Assembly: GCA_937907305.1 (NCBI GenBank)
Contig: CALERQ010000087.1
Coordinates: 1 to 17,882, forward strand
Length of the DNA stretch: 17,882 bases
Direction: 5' to 3'
Origin: an uncultured Clostridia bacterium
GTDB taxonomy: Bacteria; Bacillota; Clostridia; Oscillospirales; Ruminococcaceae
The number at the start of each line of letters is the position of its first letter. The stretch's first letter is position 1. The position numbers and the translations under genes were made by a program. Positions 1 to 6,435 of this stretch are shown here, piece after piece. A model generated the notes under the pieces. The model did no database searches. It worked only from the letters and a program-made list of their open reading frames with translations, and was not told the origin of the DNA.

Positions 1-1559
1 CATACTGTTTCCACTACATCGGCCAGGCGGCGGTCCCCGCGTGCCAGGATCGCCTCAATGCGGCTTGTCCCGCTATCGTGATAACTGATGGAAATCTTTT
101 TACTGGAGACCGTTTCCAGCAGAAGTTTTTGCTTGACCACAAACTGCTCCGGAGTATCCTGCGGCTCAAATTCAAACGGGGTGAAGGGTTTCGGTACAAA
201 GCATGCCACGCTGATATTAACGGTGACGCCCTTACCCTTTGGTTTGTTGGGCAGGCGGTAGAAAAGATCTACTATCTTTTGCGCCAGCTCTATGATGGCT
301 TTGACATCTTCATCGGTTTCGGTGGGCAGGCCCATCATAAAATAGAGCTTGACTGCTGTATAGCCGCTCTCAAAGCTCATGCGGCAGGTATCCAGCACTT
401 CCTGCTCGGTAATATTTTTATTGATTGCATCCCGCAGGCGCTGACTGCCGGCCTCCGGCGCGAAGGTCAGGCCACTTTTGCGCACCCGCTGCACCAGTTC
501 CAGCAGACGCGGAGTCATGCTATCGATACGCAGCGAAGGCAGCGAAAGATCCACATGCTCCGGTTCCGCCCACGCCAGCATCTTTTCCATCAGATCGGCC
601 AAATGGCTGTGATCGCTGGTAGAAAGCGAAGAAAGCGAAACCTCATCATAACCGCAGTTGTGGCACAGATCATAGGCCTGGCGGTCTATCACATCGGCAC
701 TGCGTTCCCGGTAGGGGCGGTAAATATAACCCGCCTGGCAAAAACGGCACCCACGGATGCAGCCGCGAAGAACCTCGGTCACGGCGCGGTCATGTACTAC
801 ATCAATAAACGGCACTACAAAGTTTTCGGGAAAATCTGCCTTATCAAAATCCGGCATAATGCGCTTTTTGATGGTTGCAGGGGCACCGTTTTGGGGGGTG
901 ATGACAGCCACAGTGCCGTTCTCATTGTAGGTGATATCATAGAGAGAGGGGACATATACCCCTTCGATCTGTGCTGCCTTTTGCAGGAATTCTTCCCTGC
1001 CCCAACTTTCCTTTTTGGCGATGCCTAAAAGATCCAGCACCTCCAAGTCGACCTCTTCGCCCTCTCCCAGGAAAAAGAGATCGAAAAAATCTGCTATCGG
1101 CTCCGGGTTGCAGGCGCAGGGACCGCCGCCCATTACCAGGTGCTCCAGGCCATTGCGGTCCTTCTGCCGCAGCGGAATACCGGAAAGGTACAGCATATCC
1201 AGCACGCCAGTATAGCACAGCTCATATTGCAGGGTAAACATGATGACATCGAACTCATCTAATGGGTCAAAGCTTTCCAACCCATACAGCTTCATGTTAT
1301 TTTCCAGCAGCAGACTGCGCATATCCTCCGCCGGGGCAAAGACCCGTTCGCACCAGATCTCCTCCCGCTTATTAAAGGCAGAATAAAAGAGCTTCATACC
1401 CAGATGGCTCATGCCCACCTCGTACAGATCGGGGAAGCAAAATGCCACGCGGGTGGTCACCTTGCTTTTATCCTTTATAATGGTATTGATCTCGCCGCCG
1501 CAGTAACGGGCCGGCTTTTGCACCTTTGGCAGCAGTCTTTCTATCTCAGATGGGATCAT
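1..1559 (-). CDS. TIGR03960-type B12-binding-domain radical SAM protein, 3' end cut by the window
   Basis: The frame is open from the ATG at 1559 to the window edge, giving about 519 residues; the stop lies outside. The radical SAM 4Fe-4S motif is CIRGCRFC with Cys267, Cys271 and Cys274 (CX3CX2C), preceded by EVLRG. An N-terminal region of about 200 residues (FPDLYEVGMSHLG, VMGGGPCACNPEP, FFLGEGEE) matches the B12-binding-like part of the TIGR03960 family. Further motifs such as FAPEAGSQRLR and KLYFMMGLPTE fit the SAM barrel. Family members are usually about 600 residues, so roughly 100 are missing. The start is set by GGAGGT just upstream. The biochemical role of the family is not established; in Clostridia it commonly sits with a TIGR03936 gene, an Rne/Rng RNase and rplU, which I predict beyond the left edge. 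Family assignment is strong. Confidence 0.93.
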   Translation of the reverse strand, partial: MIPSEIERLLPKVQKPARYCGGEINTIIKDKSKVTTRVAFCFPDLYEVGMSHLGMKLFYSAFNKREEIWCERVFAPAEDMRSLLLENNMKLYGLESFDPLDEFDVIMFTLQYELCYTGVLDMLYLSGIPLRQKDRNGLEHLVMGGGPCACNPEPIADFFDLFFLGEGEEVDLEVLDLLGIAKKESWGREEFLQKAAQIEGVYVPSLYDITYNENGTVAVITPQNGAPATIKKRIMPDFDKADFPENFVVPFIDVVHDRAVTEVLRGCIRGCRFCQAGYIYRPYRERSADVIDRQAYDLCHNCGYDEVSLSSLSTSDHSHLADLMEKMLAWAEPEHVDLSLPSLRIDSMTPRLLELVQRVRKSGLTFAPEAGSQRLRDAINKNITEQEVLDTCRMSFESGYTAVKLYFMMGLPTETDEDVKAIIELAQKIVDLFYRLPNKPKGKGVTVNISVACFVPKPFTPFEFEPQDTPEQFVVKQKLLLETVSSKKISISYHDSGTSRIEAILARGDRRLADVVETV

Positions 1560-1590
1560 AGGGACCTCCGATTATCATGTGATATGCCCT

Positions 1591-1619
1591 ATCATACCAC
1601 ATTTGGCGTGCCTCTTCAA
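1591..1619 (-). promoter_or_regulatory. Sigma-A promoter for the radical SAM gene
   Basis: On the minus strand TTGAAG (1614-1619) is followed after 17 bases by TATGAT (1591-1596). A TGG just before the -10 box makes an extended -10. It overlaps the stop codon of the M50 gene and lies about 30 bases before the radical SAM start, so that gene can be expressed independently of the sporulation pair. Confidence 0.62.
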
Positions 1620-2134
1620 CCAAAAGCCCCGCCCAATACCAAAAGTCCCGCCAATGCTGCCACGCCTATCCCCCGGCGCAGCCATCTCCTTGTCCGCCCT
1701 GTCAGCTTATCGCAACAGCATTCCAACAGAATATCTGCGATCACTGTTCCATCGCTATTGCCCAGCGGCAGCAATGTGGCAGACGCCACGGCCCAGTGTA
1801 CTGCCGCCGCTCGCATAGACTGCATTGTTTTTCCTGTCAGCATTATGCCGCCCAAAAACAGGTTTGCCGCCGGCCCGCTGAGATTCAGCAGCAGCTCCTG
1901 TCCCCGGCTCATACGGTCTTCCGCCAGCTTTACCCGCACCCCAGTCAGTGAGAAACAGATTGCTCCTATCTTTTTGCCCGCTGCCGCAATATAAATAAAA
2001 TGCCCACACTCATGCAGTAGAATCGCCACCAAAAGCAGCGGCAGTAGATGCCCTGGCAGCAGCGTCCCAGCGCACAACCCTACTGCTAACAAAAAGCTTA
2101 CTTTTATCCGAGCGTTTCCAACCGTAAAGTTCAT
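1616..2134 (-). CDS. spoIVFB: M50 site-2-type intramembrane metalloprotease, SpoIVFB-like, short form
   Basis: This 172-residue hydrophobic protein carries the zinc protease motif HECGH (His41, Glu42, His45) in the second hydrophobic segment and the third-ligand motif LLPLGNSDG with Asp128. These spacings resemble B. subtilis SpoIVFB (HELGH about residue 43, Asp137). SpoIVFB cleaves pro-sigma-K in the membrane around the forespore. This protein ends soon after the catalytic core and has no room for the C-terminal CBS domain of SpoIVFB (about 288 residues). Its ATG shares a base with the TGA of the upstream M23 gene (TGATG), which implies translational coupling. SpoIVFA-SpoIVFB lies beside rplU in Bacillus, and the neighbouring radical SAM gene belongs to the same neighbourhood in Clostridia. 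The gene name rests on family and context; the substrate is inferred. Confidence 0.85.
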   Translation of the reverse strand: MNFTVGNARIKVSFLLAVGLCAGTLLPGHLLPLLLVAILLHECGHFIYIAAAGKKIGAICFSLTGVRVKLAEDRMSRGQELLLNLSGPAANLFLGGIMLTGKTMQSMRAAAVHWAVASATLLPLGNSDGTVIADILLECCCDKLTGRTRRWLRRGIGVAALAGLLVLGGAFG

Positions 2135-2934
2135 CAGCTATACAGGTTCATCGGGTCCACATAATACCCATCAGCCATGACGCTAAGATGCAGATGCGGC
2201 CCTGTGGAAACGCCTGTGCTGCCCACCAGTGCAATGGCATCTTCCGCCGTCACTTCATCCCCAGCCTTGCACAGTGCCGCTTCGCAGTGGCAATATATCG
2301 TCTCCAGGTTATCGCTGTGCCGCAGCTTGACATAGTTTCCGTAGCTTTGATTACTGCCCACGGCAGTTACCGTACCTGCATACACCGGGTAAATTTTTGT
2401 CCCGGCGGCCGCCGCCAGGTCGATCCCGGTATGGAAATCCCATGTTCCGCTGATTGGATGTGTTCGCTCACCATAGTTGGAAGTGATCACGGCATCCACT
2501 GGCAATGGCGAGGCCGCCGGGACCGACACTACTACCTTTCGGTAAGAAGCGTTCCGCGGGAAGATTGGCTCCTCCCCGCCCATGGCGGCCTCGCCATCCG
2601 CCCAGGCAAATACCTCCGCCAGCTTGGGCGGCTGCCAGTCTTCCCACCACTGCCGCAGTTGTTCCACGGTAATGGGCGTTGCCAAAAGGCGCATTACCTC
2701 ATCCTGTTTATCACCATTTGCCCGTGTTACCCCGGTATAGTACTCCCCCAGTGTTTTATATTCCTGCGGTCTTACATACTGCATGGTAAATACCACTGCC
2801 AGTGCCACAGCACACAGCACTGTCTGCGCCACCAGTAAAACCAACCCCTGCCCCTCCCGTCGGGGTGGTTCCACGCTTCTTCCGGTCGTGCGGGACCTTA
2901 TGGCTGGCCTGCTTCGTCTGCTGTTATAGCGCAT
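2134..2934 (-). CDS. spoIVFA: Membrane-anchored M23 (LytM) peptidase-domain protein, SpoIVFA-like
   Basis: The protein has 266 residues from the ATG at 2934. A very basic N terminus (RYNSRRSRP) precedes one membrane segment at about 30-50, a spacer, and a C-terminal LytM/M23 domain from about residue 145. All the zinc and catalytic motifs of active M23 enzymes are visible: HTGID (His168, Asp172), YCH (His216) and PHLHLS (His247, His249). SpoIVFA, the partner that holds SpoIVFB inactive in B. subtilis, has the same arrangement and length (about 264). The reading frame also opens at 2979, but the start at 2934 is preferred because AGGGGGTG lies just before it and the candidate promoter maps between the two. 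An alternative role is a peptidoglycan endopeptidase. The coupling to the M50 gene favours the SpoIVFA reading. Confidence 0.83.
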   Translation of the reverse strand: MRYNSRRSRPAIRSRTTGRSVEPPRREGQGLVLLVAQTVLCAVALAVVFTMQYVRPQEYKTLGEYYTGVTRANGDKQDEVMRLLATPITVEQLRQWWEDWQPPKLAEVFAWADGEAAMGGEEPIFPRNASYRKVVVSVPAASPLPVDAVITSNYGERTHPISGTWDFHTGIDLAAAAGTKIYPVYAGTVTAVGSNQSYGNYVKLRHSDNLETIYCHCEAALCKAGDEVTAEDAIALVGSTGVSTGPHLHLSVMADGYYVDPMNLYS

Positions 2935-2956
2935 CCTGTCACCCCCTGTCCTTTTT

Positions 2957-2985
2957 AGTGTATGAAGGCGCTCTCCCATTCATGC
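2957..2985 (-). promoter_or_regulatory. Candidate sigma-E (mother-cell) promoter of the SpoIVFA/SpoIVFB-like pair
   Basis: On the minus strand CATACACT (2957-2964) matches the sigma-E -10 consensus CATACANT exactly. It is preceded after 14 bases by GCATGAA (2979-2985), which keeps the first four positions of the KMATATT -35 element. The predicted transcript would start near 2950, leaving a short leader with the ribosome site before the ATG at 2934. Sigma-E control of spoIVFAB is known in Bacillus. Confidence 0.5.
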
Positions 2986-2996
2986 ACCGCTGCCCA

Positions 2997-3024
2997 TTGA
3001 CTTTCCCCTATCTGCGGCTATAAT
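2997..3024 (+). promoter_or_regulatory. Sigma-A promoter of the TauE/SafE permease gene
   Basis: TTGACT (2997-3002) and a perfect TATAAT (3019-3024) are separated by 16 bases. The predicted start near 3031 gives a leader of about 23 bases carrying AGGAG (3044-3048). It runs divergently from the SpoIVFA-like gene. Confidence 0.75.
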
Positions 3025-3053
3025 GGTATCAATTCTTTTTAACAGGAGTGCCT

Positions 3054-3821
3054 ATGTTCAAAATTATTATCTGTATCCTGGCCGGTTTGGGGGCGGGCCT
3101 TGGCACCGGCTTTGCCGGGATGAGCGCTGCCGCGGTCATCAGTCCAATGCTCATCACCTTTTTACATATGGATCCCTACCTTGCCGTTGGCATCGCTCTT
3201 GCCAGTGATGTACTGGCCAGCGCTGCTTCCGCCTATACTTATGGCAAGAATAAAAATCTTGATATCAAAAATGGCATTATCATGATGATCAGCGTCCTGT
3301 GTTTCACTCTGGTAGGCAGTTACATCGCCAGCATTGTCCCCAAAGCTACTATGGGCAGCTTTTCTACCCTGATGACACTTTTCCTCGGTATCAAATTCAT
3401 CGTCAAGCCGGTACTGGCACCAAAGCAGCGGTTTCAATCCGCTACCGCCAGACAAAAGGCCATCCGTTCCGTCCTCTGCGGTGCTATGGTCGGTTTCATC
3501 TGTGGCTTTGTGGGCGCAGGTGGCGGCATGATGATGCTGCTTGTGCTCACCTCCGTACTGGGCTATGAACTGAAAACCGCTGTTGGTACCAGCGTTTTCA
3601 TCATGAGTGCGACCGCCCTTACCGGGGCAGCCAGTCACTTTGCCATTGGCGGTCTGCCGGATACCGAGGCGCTGATCATCTGCGTCATCAGCACATTAGT
3701 CTTTGCGCAGGTGGCGGCGCTTTTTGCCAATAAAGCCTCTCCCATCGTGCTCAATCGCGTCACCGGTTCCATTTTGGTCATCCTCGGCATTGCCATCCTT
3801 GCCGTCAATTACTTTGGCTGA
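3054..3821 (+). CDS. TauE/SafE-family membrane permease (sulfite/sulfonate export type)
   Basis: A 255-residue, very hydrophobic protein with about eight membrane segments in two similar halves, typical of the TauE/SafE family. Glycine-rich signatures in the two halves are GLGTGFAGMSAAAVISP near the N terminus and GFICGFVGAGGGMMMLLVL in the middle; the second is followed by KTAVGTSVFIM, a common pattern of the second half. Members move small sulfur-containing or other organic anions; the substrate cannot be read here. GTG at 3048 is in frame, but AGGAG overlaps it and is ideally spaced for the ATG at 3054, so the latter is chosen. The gene stands alone with its own promoter and shares a hairpin terminator with the convergent HxlR gene. 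Confidence 0.9.
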   Translation: MFKIIICILAGLGAGLGTGFAGMSAAAVISPMLITFLHMDPYLAVGIALASDVLASAASAYTYGKNKNLDIKNGIIMMISVLCFTLVGSYIASIVPKATMGSFSTLMTLFLGIKFIVKPVLAPKQRFQSATARQKAIRSVLCGAMVGFICGFVGAGGGMMMLLVLTSVLGYELKTAVGTSVFIMSATALTGAASHFAIGGLPDTEALIICVISTLVFAQVAALFANKASPIVLNRVTGSILVILGIAILAVNYFG

Positions 3822-3841
3822 ACAATATACCGTAAAATATA

Positions 3842-3875
3842 CAGCCCTCGGAGATTTTCTTCTCTCCGAGGGCTG
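3842..3875. terminator. Hairpin between convergent genes, probable bidirectional terminator
   Basis: A perfect 13-bp stem (CAGCCCTCGGAGA against its complement at 3863-3875) with an 8-base loop lies between the stops of the permease and the HxlR gene. The flanks are AT-rich, but neither has a long uninterrupted U tract; the minus-strand side (UGUAUAUUUU) is the better one. Confidence 0.72.
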
Positions 3876-3881
3876 CACTTA

Positions 3882-4214
3882 TTATAGCTGCCGACTTTTG
3901 TATTCTTCTCCCCACGCCAGCATGGAGTCCAGTATTGGTTTCAAACTTTGTCCCAACGCGGTCAATGAATACTCCACCCTGGGAGGCACCTCAGCATAAA
4001 CTTCCCGGTGAACCAAACCGCTTTCTTCCATGGCTCTCAGCTGCGCGGTCAGCACCTTCTGCGATACATTCCCCACCGATTTTTTCAGCTCGCCAAAACG
4101 CTTTGTCCCCGGCATCAGGTCACGCAGGATCAAAACCTTCCATTTATCGCCGATCAGCATAAGTGTTGTTTCCACCGGGCAGGCTGGCAGTTCTTTTTTC
4201 ACTTCATTTTCCAT
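3882..4214 (-). CDS. HxlR-family winged helix-turn-helix regulator
   Basis: The protein has 110 residues from the ATG at 4214. The HxlR signature is clear: PACPVETTLMLIGDKWKVLILRDL, then RFGELKKSVGNVSQKVLTAQLRAMEESGLV as the recognition region, and a PPRVEYSLTALGQSL wing. HxlR proteins are dimeric and many sense electrophiles or oxidants through a conserved N-terminal cysteine; Cys12 sits at that position (B. subtilis YodB and HypR are examples). An in-frame TTG exists at 4226, but GGAGG lies between it and the ATG at 4214, so the latter is the start. It is divergent from a flavin-type PNPOx gene, a common regulator-target pair, and probably controls that gene and itself. Confidence 0.92.
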   Translation of the reverse strand: MENEVKKELPACPVETTLMLIGDKWKVLILRDLMPGTKRFGELKKSVGNVSQKVLTAQLRAMEESGLVHREVYAEVPPRVEYSLTALGQSLKPILDSMLAWGEEYKSRQL

Positions 4215-4248
4215 ATGAACCTCCAATAGTATCCTTCTGGTAACTACG

Positions 4249-4278
4249 GCACAATATTGTGCTTACTTTACGAAAGTT
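4249..4278. promoter_or_regulatory. Paired palindromes in the HxlR/PNPOx divergent region, probable operators
   Basis: GCACAATATTGTGC (4249-4262) is a perfect 14-base palindrome. It is followed at once by ACTTTACGAAAGT (4265-4277), a 5-bp inverted repeat with 3-base centre, readable as TACT-N7-AGTT at 4264-4278. The second resembles the TACT/AGTA half-sites described for HxlR-family regulators. A weak promoter for the plus-strand gene (TTTACG, 17 bases, TATTGT at 4290-4295) would overlap it. Which palindrome is bound is inference. Confidence 0.55.
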
Positions 4279-4344
4279 CCCTACGGTGATATTGTAATAC
4301 CAGCGGATGAAAAACGCAATCATTTTATCACGGAGGTAACACCC

Positions 4345-4740
4345 ATGAACAAAGTTGTAGAATTTCTCAATGCGAATCCCGTACAATACCTGGCCACTGT
4401 TGGCCGCGATGGAAAAGCAAAATGCCGTCCTTTTATGTTTGCCGGCCAGCTGGATGGCAAGCTGTGGTTCTGCACCAATCATACCAAAGAGGTCTATAAG
4501 GACATGCAGCAGAATCCCTATGTAGAGCTTTCGGTTTCCAGCCCTACCTACGCTTGGATCCGCCTGCACGGTAAAGCGGTATTTGAAAATAATATGGCAG
4601 CCAAAAAAATGTGCATCCAGAACCCCATCGTTAAAAGTCAGTATGGAGAAGCCACTAACCCCATCTTTGAGGTCTTCTACTTGGATGAAGCCCATGGCAT
4701 CATCGCCGATTTCTCCGGCAATCCTCCTTATGAGTTTTGA
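4345..4740 (+). CDS. Pyridoxamine 5'-phosphate oxidase-family flavin-binding protein
   Basis: This 131-residue single-domain protein has the split-barrel pattern of small PNPOx-family proteins: VEFLNANPVQYLATVGRDGKAKCRPFMF, then DGKLWFCTNHTKEVYKDMQQNPYVELS, then WIRLHGKAVFENN. Such proteins bind FMN or F420-like cofactors and often reduce quinones, nitro compounds or similar small molecules; the short length and missing C-terminal PNPOx dimer motif argue against true vitamin B6 oxidase. GGAGGT precedes the ATG at 4345 by a few bases. It is divergent from the HxlR regulator and followed after 48 bases by the macrodomain gene, which has its own promoter. Confidence 0.9.
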   Translation: MNKVVEFLNANPVQYLATVGRDGKAKCRPFMFAGQLDGKLWFCTNHTKEVYKDMQQNPYVELSVSSPTYAWIRLHGKAVFENNMAAKKMCIQNPIVKSQYGEATNPIFEVFYLDEAHGIIADFSGNPPYEF

Positions 4741-4769
4741 TCGACACCCAACCAGAAAAGTGCTACAAT
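4741..4769 (+). promoter_or_regulatory. Extended -10 promoter of the macrodomain-sirtuin operon
   Basis: TCGACA (4741-4746) is 17 bases from TACAAT (4764-4769), with TGC just before the -10 box. TCGACA differs from the consensus -35 by one base. The AGGGGGAT ribosome site follows at about 4774-4781, before the ATG at 4789. This gives the ADP-ribosylation pair expression independent of the PNPOx gene. Confidence 0.7.
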
Positions 4770-4788
4770 AAAGCAGGGGGATATTATC

Positions 4789-5577
4789 ATGAACCAGGCT
4801 GAAAAGCGTCTTTTCCTCATCAAAAAGTTGCTGGATGAAAATGCCCATTACCACGATGTGCGCATTCCTGCAACAGCTGGTGAACAAAAACACCTGCTGC
4901 GCTCTTTAATGAATATTCGTCCTCCCAAAGCCGCCGATACTGAGTTTCTTACTATACAGGATACTTATCTGCGGCAGGAGATCGCAGCGCACGGCATCAC
5001 ACATGCGGATGATCTGCAGCCGGTTCGTGGGGAACTTTATCTTTGGCAGGGCGATATCACCTTACTGCAATGCGGTGCTATTGTTAATGCTGCAAACAGC
5101 GGAATGACCGGCTGCTATATTCCCTGTCATTCCTGCATCGATAACTGTATCCACACCTATGCAGGCGTACAGCTGCGGCTGGACTGTGCCAAGCTGATAG
5201 CCCGACAGGGGTATGTGGAACCCACAGGACAGGCAAAGATTACAAAAGCCTATAACCTGCCCTGTGACTATGTGCTGCACACGGTTGGGCCCATTATACA
5301 AGGCCGCGTGACTGCGGAGGACGAGCATCTGCTGGCTGCCTGTTATCGCTCCTGCCTTGTGCTAGCGGAGCAGCACCATGTAGAAAGCATCGCTTTCTGC
5401 TGCATTTCCACCGGTGTGTTTCATTTTCCCCATCAGCTGGCTGCTGAGATTGCCGTAGATACCGTGCAGCAGTACAAAACAGAAACCGGCAGCAAGATGA
5501 AGGTGATTTTTAATGTTTACAAAGATGTGGATCGAACCATCTACGAGCGACTTCTCTGCGCAGATAAATCGTCTTAA
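4789..5577 (+). CDS. Zinc-dependent macrodomain protein, protein-ADP-ribose hydrolase linked to SirTM
   Basis: This 262-residue protein has an N-terminal helical region of about 80 residues and a macrodomain from about residue 82. Macrodomain motifs are QGDI (87-90), IVNAANSGM (98-106) and the phosphate loop ISTGVFHFP (206-214). The motif GCYIPCHSCIDN (108-119) carries Cys113, His114 and Cys116 and is diagnostic for the zinc-containing macrodomains found beside SirTM sirtuins (Zn-Macro family). These remove ADP-ribose from proteins modified by the partner sirtuin. Length agrees with the family (about 265). It overlaps the sirtuin gene by about 65 bases, so the two are co-translated from one mRNA. 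The protein target in this organism is unknown. Confidence 0.94.
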   Translation: MNQAEKRLFLIKKLLDENAHYHDVRIPATAGEQKHLLRSLMNIRPPKAADTEFLTIQDTYLRQEIAAHGITHADDLQPVRGELYLWQGDITLLQCGAIVNAANSGMTGCYIPCHSCIDNCIHTYAGVQLRLDCAKLIARQGYVEPTGQAKITKAYNLPCDYVLHTVGPIIQGRVTAEDEHLLAACYRSCLVLAEQHHVESIAFCCISTGVFHFPHQLAAEIAVDTVQQYKTETGSKMKVIFNVYKDVDRTIYERLLCADKSS

Positions 5578-6379
5578 GAAAGCCATGAGTGAAGCCGATG
5601 CTGTGGTGATTGGCGCAGGTTCCGGACTCTCCACCGCCGCTGGCTTTACCTATACCGGCCGGCGGTTTAGGCAATATTTCTCCGATTTTGCCGAAAAGTA
5701 CGGCATCCAGAATATGTATACCGGCGGCTTTTACCCATTCCCCTCCCCGGAGGAATACTGGGCCTACTGGAGCCGATACATCTTCATTAACCGCTATCAA
5801 GATGCTCCCCAGCCGGTATATGAAGCCCTGCTGAAGCTGATGCAGAATAAGGATTATTTCGTCATTACCACCAATGTGGATCACTGCTTCCAAAAAGCCG
5901 GTTTTGATAAGCATCGCTTGTTCTACACCCAGGGGGATTATGGGCTATTCCAATGCAGCGAACCGTGCTGCCAAAAAACCTATGATAACGAATCTATTAT
6001 CCGACAGATGGTGGAACAGCAGCGCGATATGCATATACCGAGCGAACTGATCCCCCACTGCCCGGTATGCGGCAAACCCATGACGATGAACCTGCGTGCA
6101 GATGATAAATTTGTGGAGGATGAGGGCTGGCACCGGGCGGCGGAACGGTACGAGAACTTTTTACGCATCCGTGCCGGGCAAAAAATTCTTTTCCTGGAAC
6201 TCGGCGTCGGTTACAACACACCGGTCATTATAAAATATCCTTTTTGGCAGATGACCGCTAAAAATCCCCACTCCACCTATGCCTGCATCAATCAAGGGGA
6301 AGCCGCCTGCCCTGTGGAGATCCTTCATCAGGCCATCTGCGTCAATGGCGACTTGGCAGCCATTCTTTATTGCTTATAG
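5513..6379 (+). CDS. SirTM-class sirtuin, protein ADP-ribosyltransferase
   Basis: The protein has 288 residues from the ATG at 5513, which has AGGTGA six bases upstream; ATG 5525 is an alternative. NAD-binding motifs are VIGAGSGLSTAAG (32-44) and TTNVDHCF (119-126). The classical deacetylase His of ELHG is replaced: the sequence reads YTQGD with Gln140, and Asn121 is kept. This matches the Asn118/Gln137 pair described for Streptococcus SirTM, an enzyme that ADP-ribosylates proteins instead of deacylating them. Zinc-ribbon cysteines are present as CSEPCC (148-153) and CPVC (183-186). SirTM enzymes studied so far modify lipoylated GcvH-L; neither GcvH-L nor LplA2 is in this window. A terminator follows directly. 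Confidence 0.94.
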   Translation: MFTKMWIEPSTSDFSAQINRLKKAMSEADAVVIGAGSGLSTAAGFTYTGRRFRQYFSDFAEKYGIQNMYTGGFYPFPSPEEYWAYWSRYIFINRYQDAPQPVYEALLKLMQNKDYFVITTNVDHCFQKAGFDKHRLFYTQGDYGLFQCSEPCCQKTYDNESIIRQMVEQQRDMHIPSELIPHCPVCGKPMTMNLRADDKFVEDEGWHRAAERYENFLRIRAGQKILFLELGVGYNTPVIIKYPFWQMTAKNPHSTYACINQGEAACPVEILHQAICVNGDLAAILYCL

Positions 6380-6392
6380 CTCCCTCCCACGC

Positions 6393-6432
6393 AAAAAGCG
6401 GGAAACCGGTTCATTCCAGTTTCCCGCTTTTT
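6393..6432. terminator. Bidirectional intrinsic terminator between the sirtuin and the amidase gene
   Basis: A perfect 14-bp stem, AAAAAGCGGGAAAC against GTTTCCCGCTTTTT (6419-6432), with a 12-base loop. The A/T ends give a U tract in both directions, so it serves the plus-strand sirtuin operon and the convergent minus-strand envelope operon, whose stop is at 6436. Confidence 0.92.
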
Positions 6433-6435
6433 TCT

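Noticed and set aside
78..1028. Plus-strand open frame of 316 codons
   Set aside because: It lies opposite the radical SAM gene, which has a complete CX3CX2C motif; this frame is a coding shadow.
4249..4262. The GCACAATATTGTGC palindrome as an NrdR box
   Set aside because: It is two bases too short at the centre for the NrdR consensus and no ribonucleotide reductase gene is near.
4345..4740. True pyridoxamine 5'-phosphate oxidase PdxH
   Set aside because: The protein is only 131 residues and lacks the C-terminal PNPOx dimerisation motif of PdxH.
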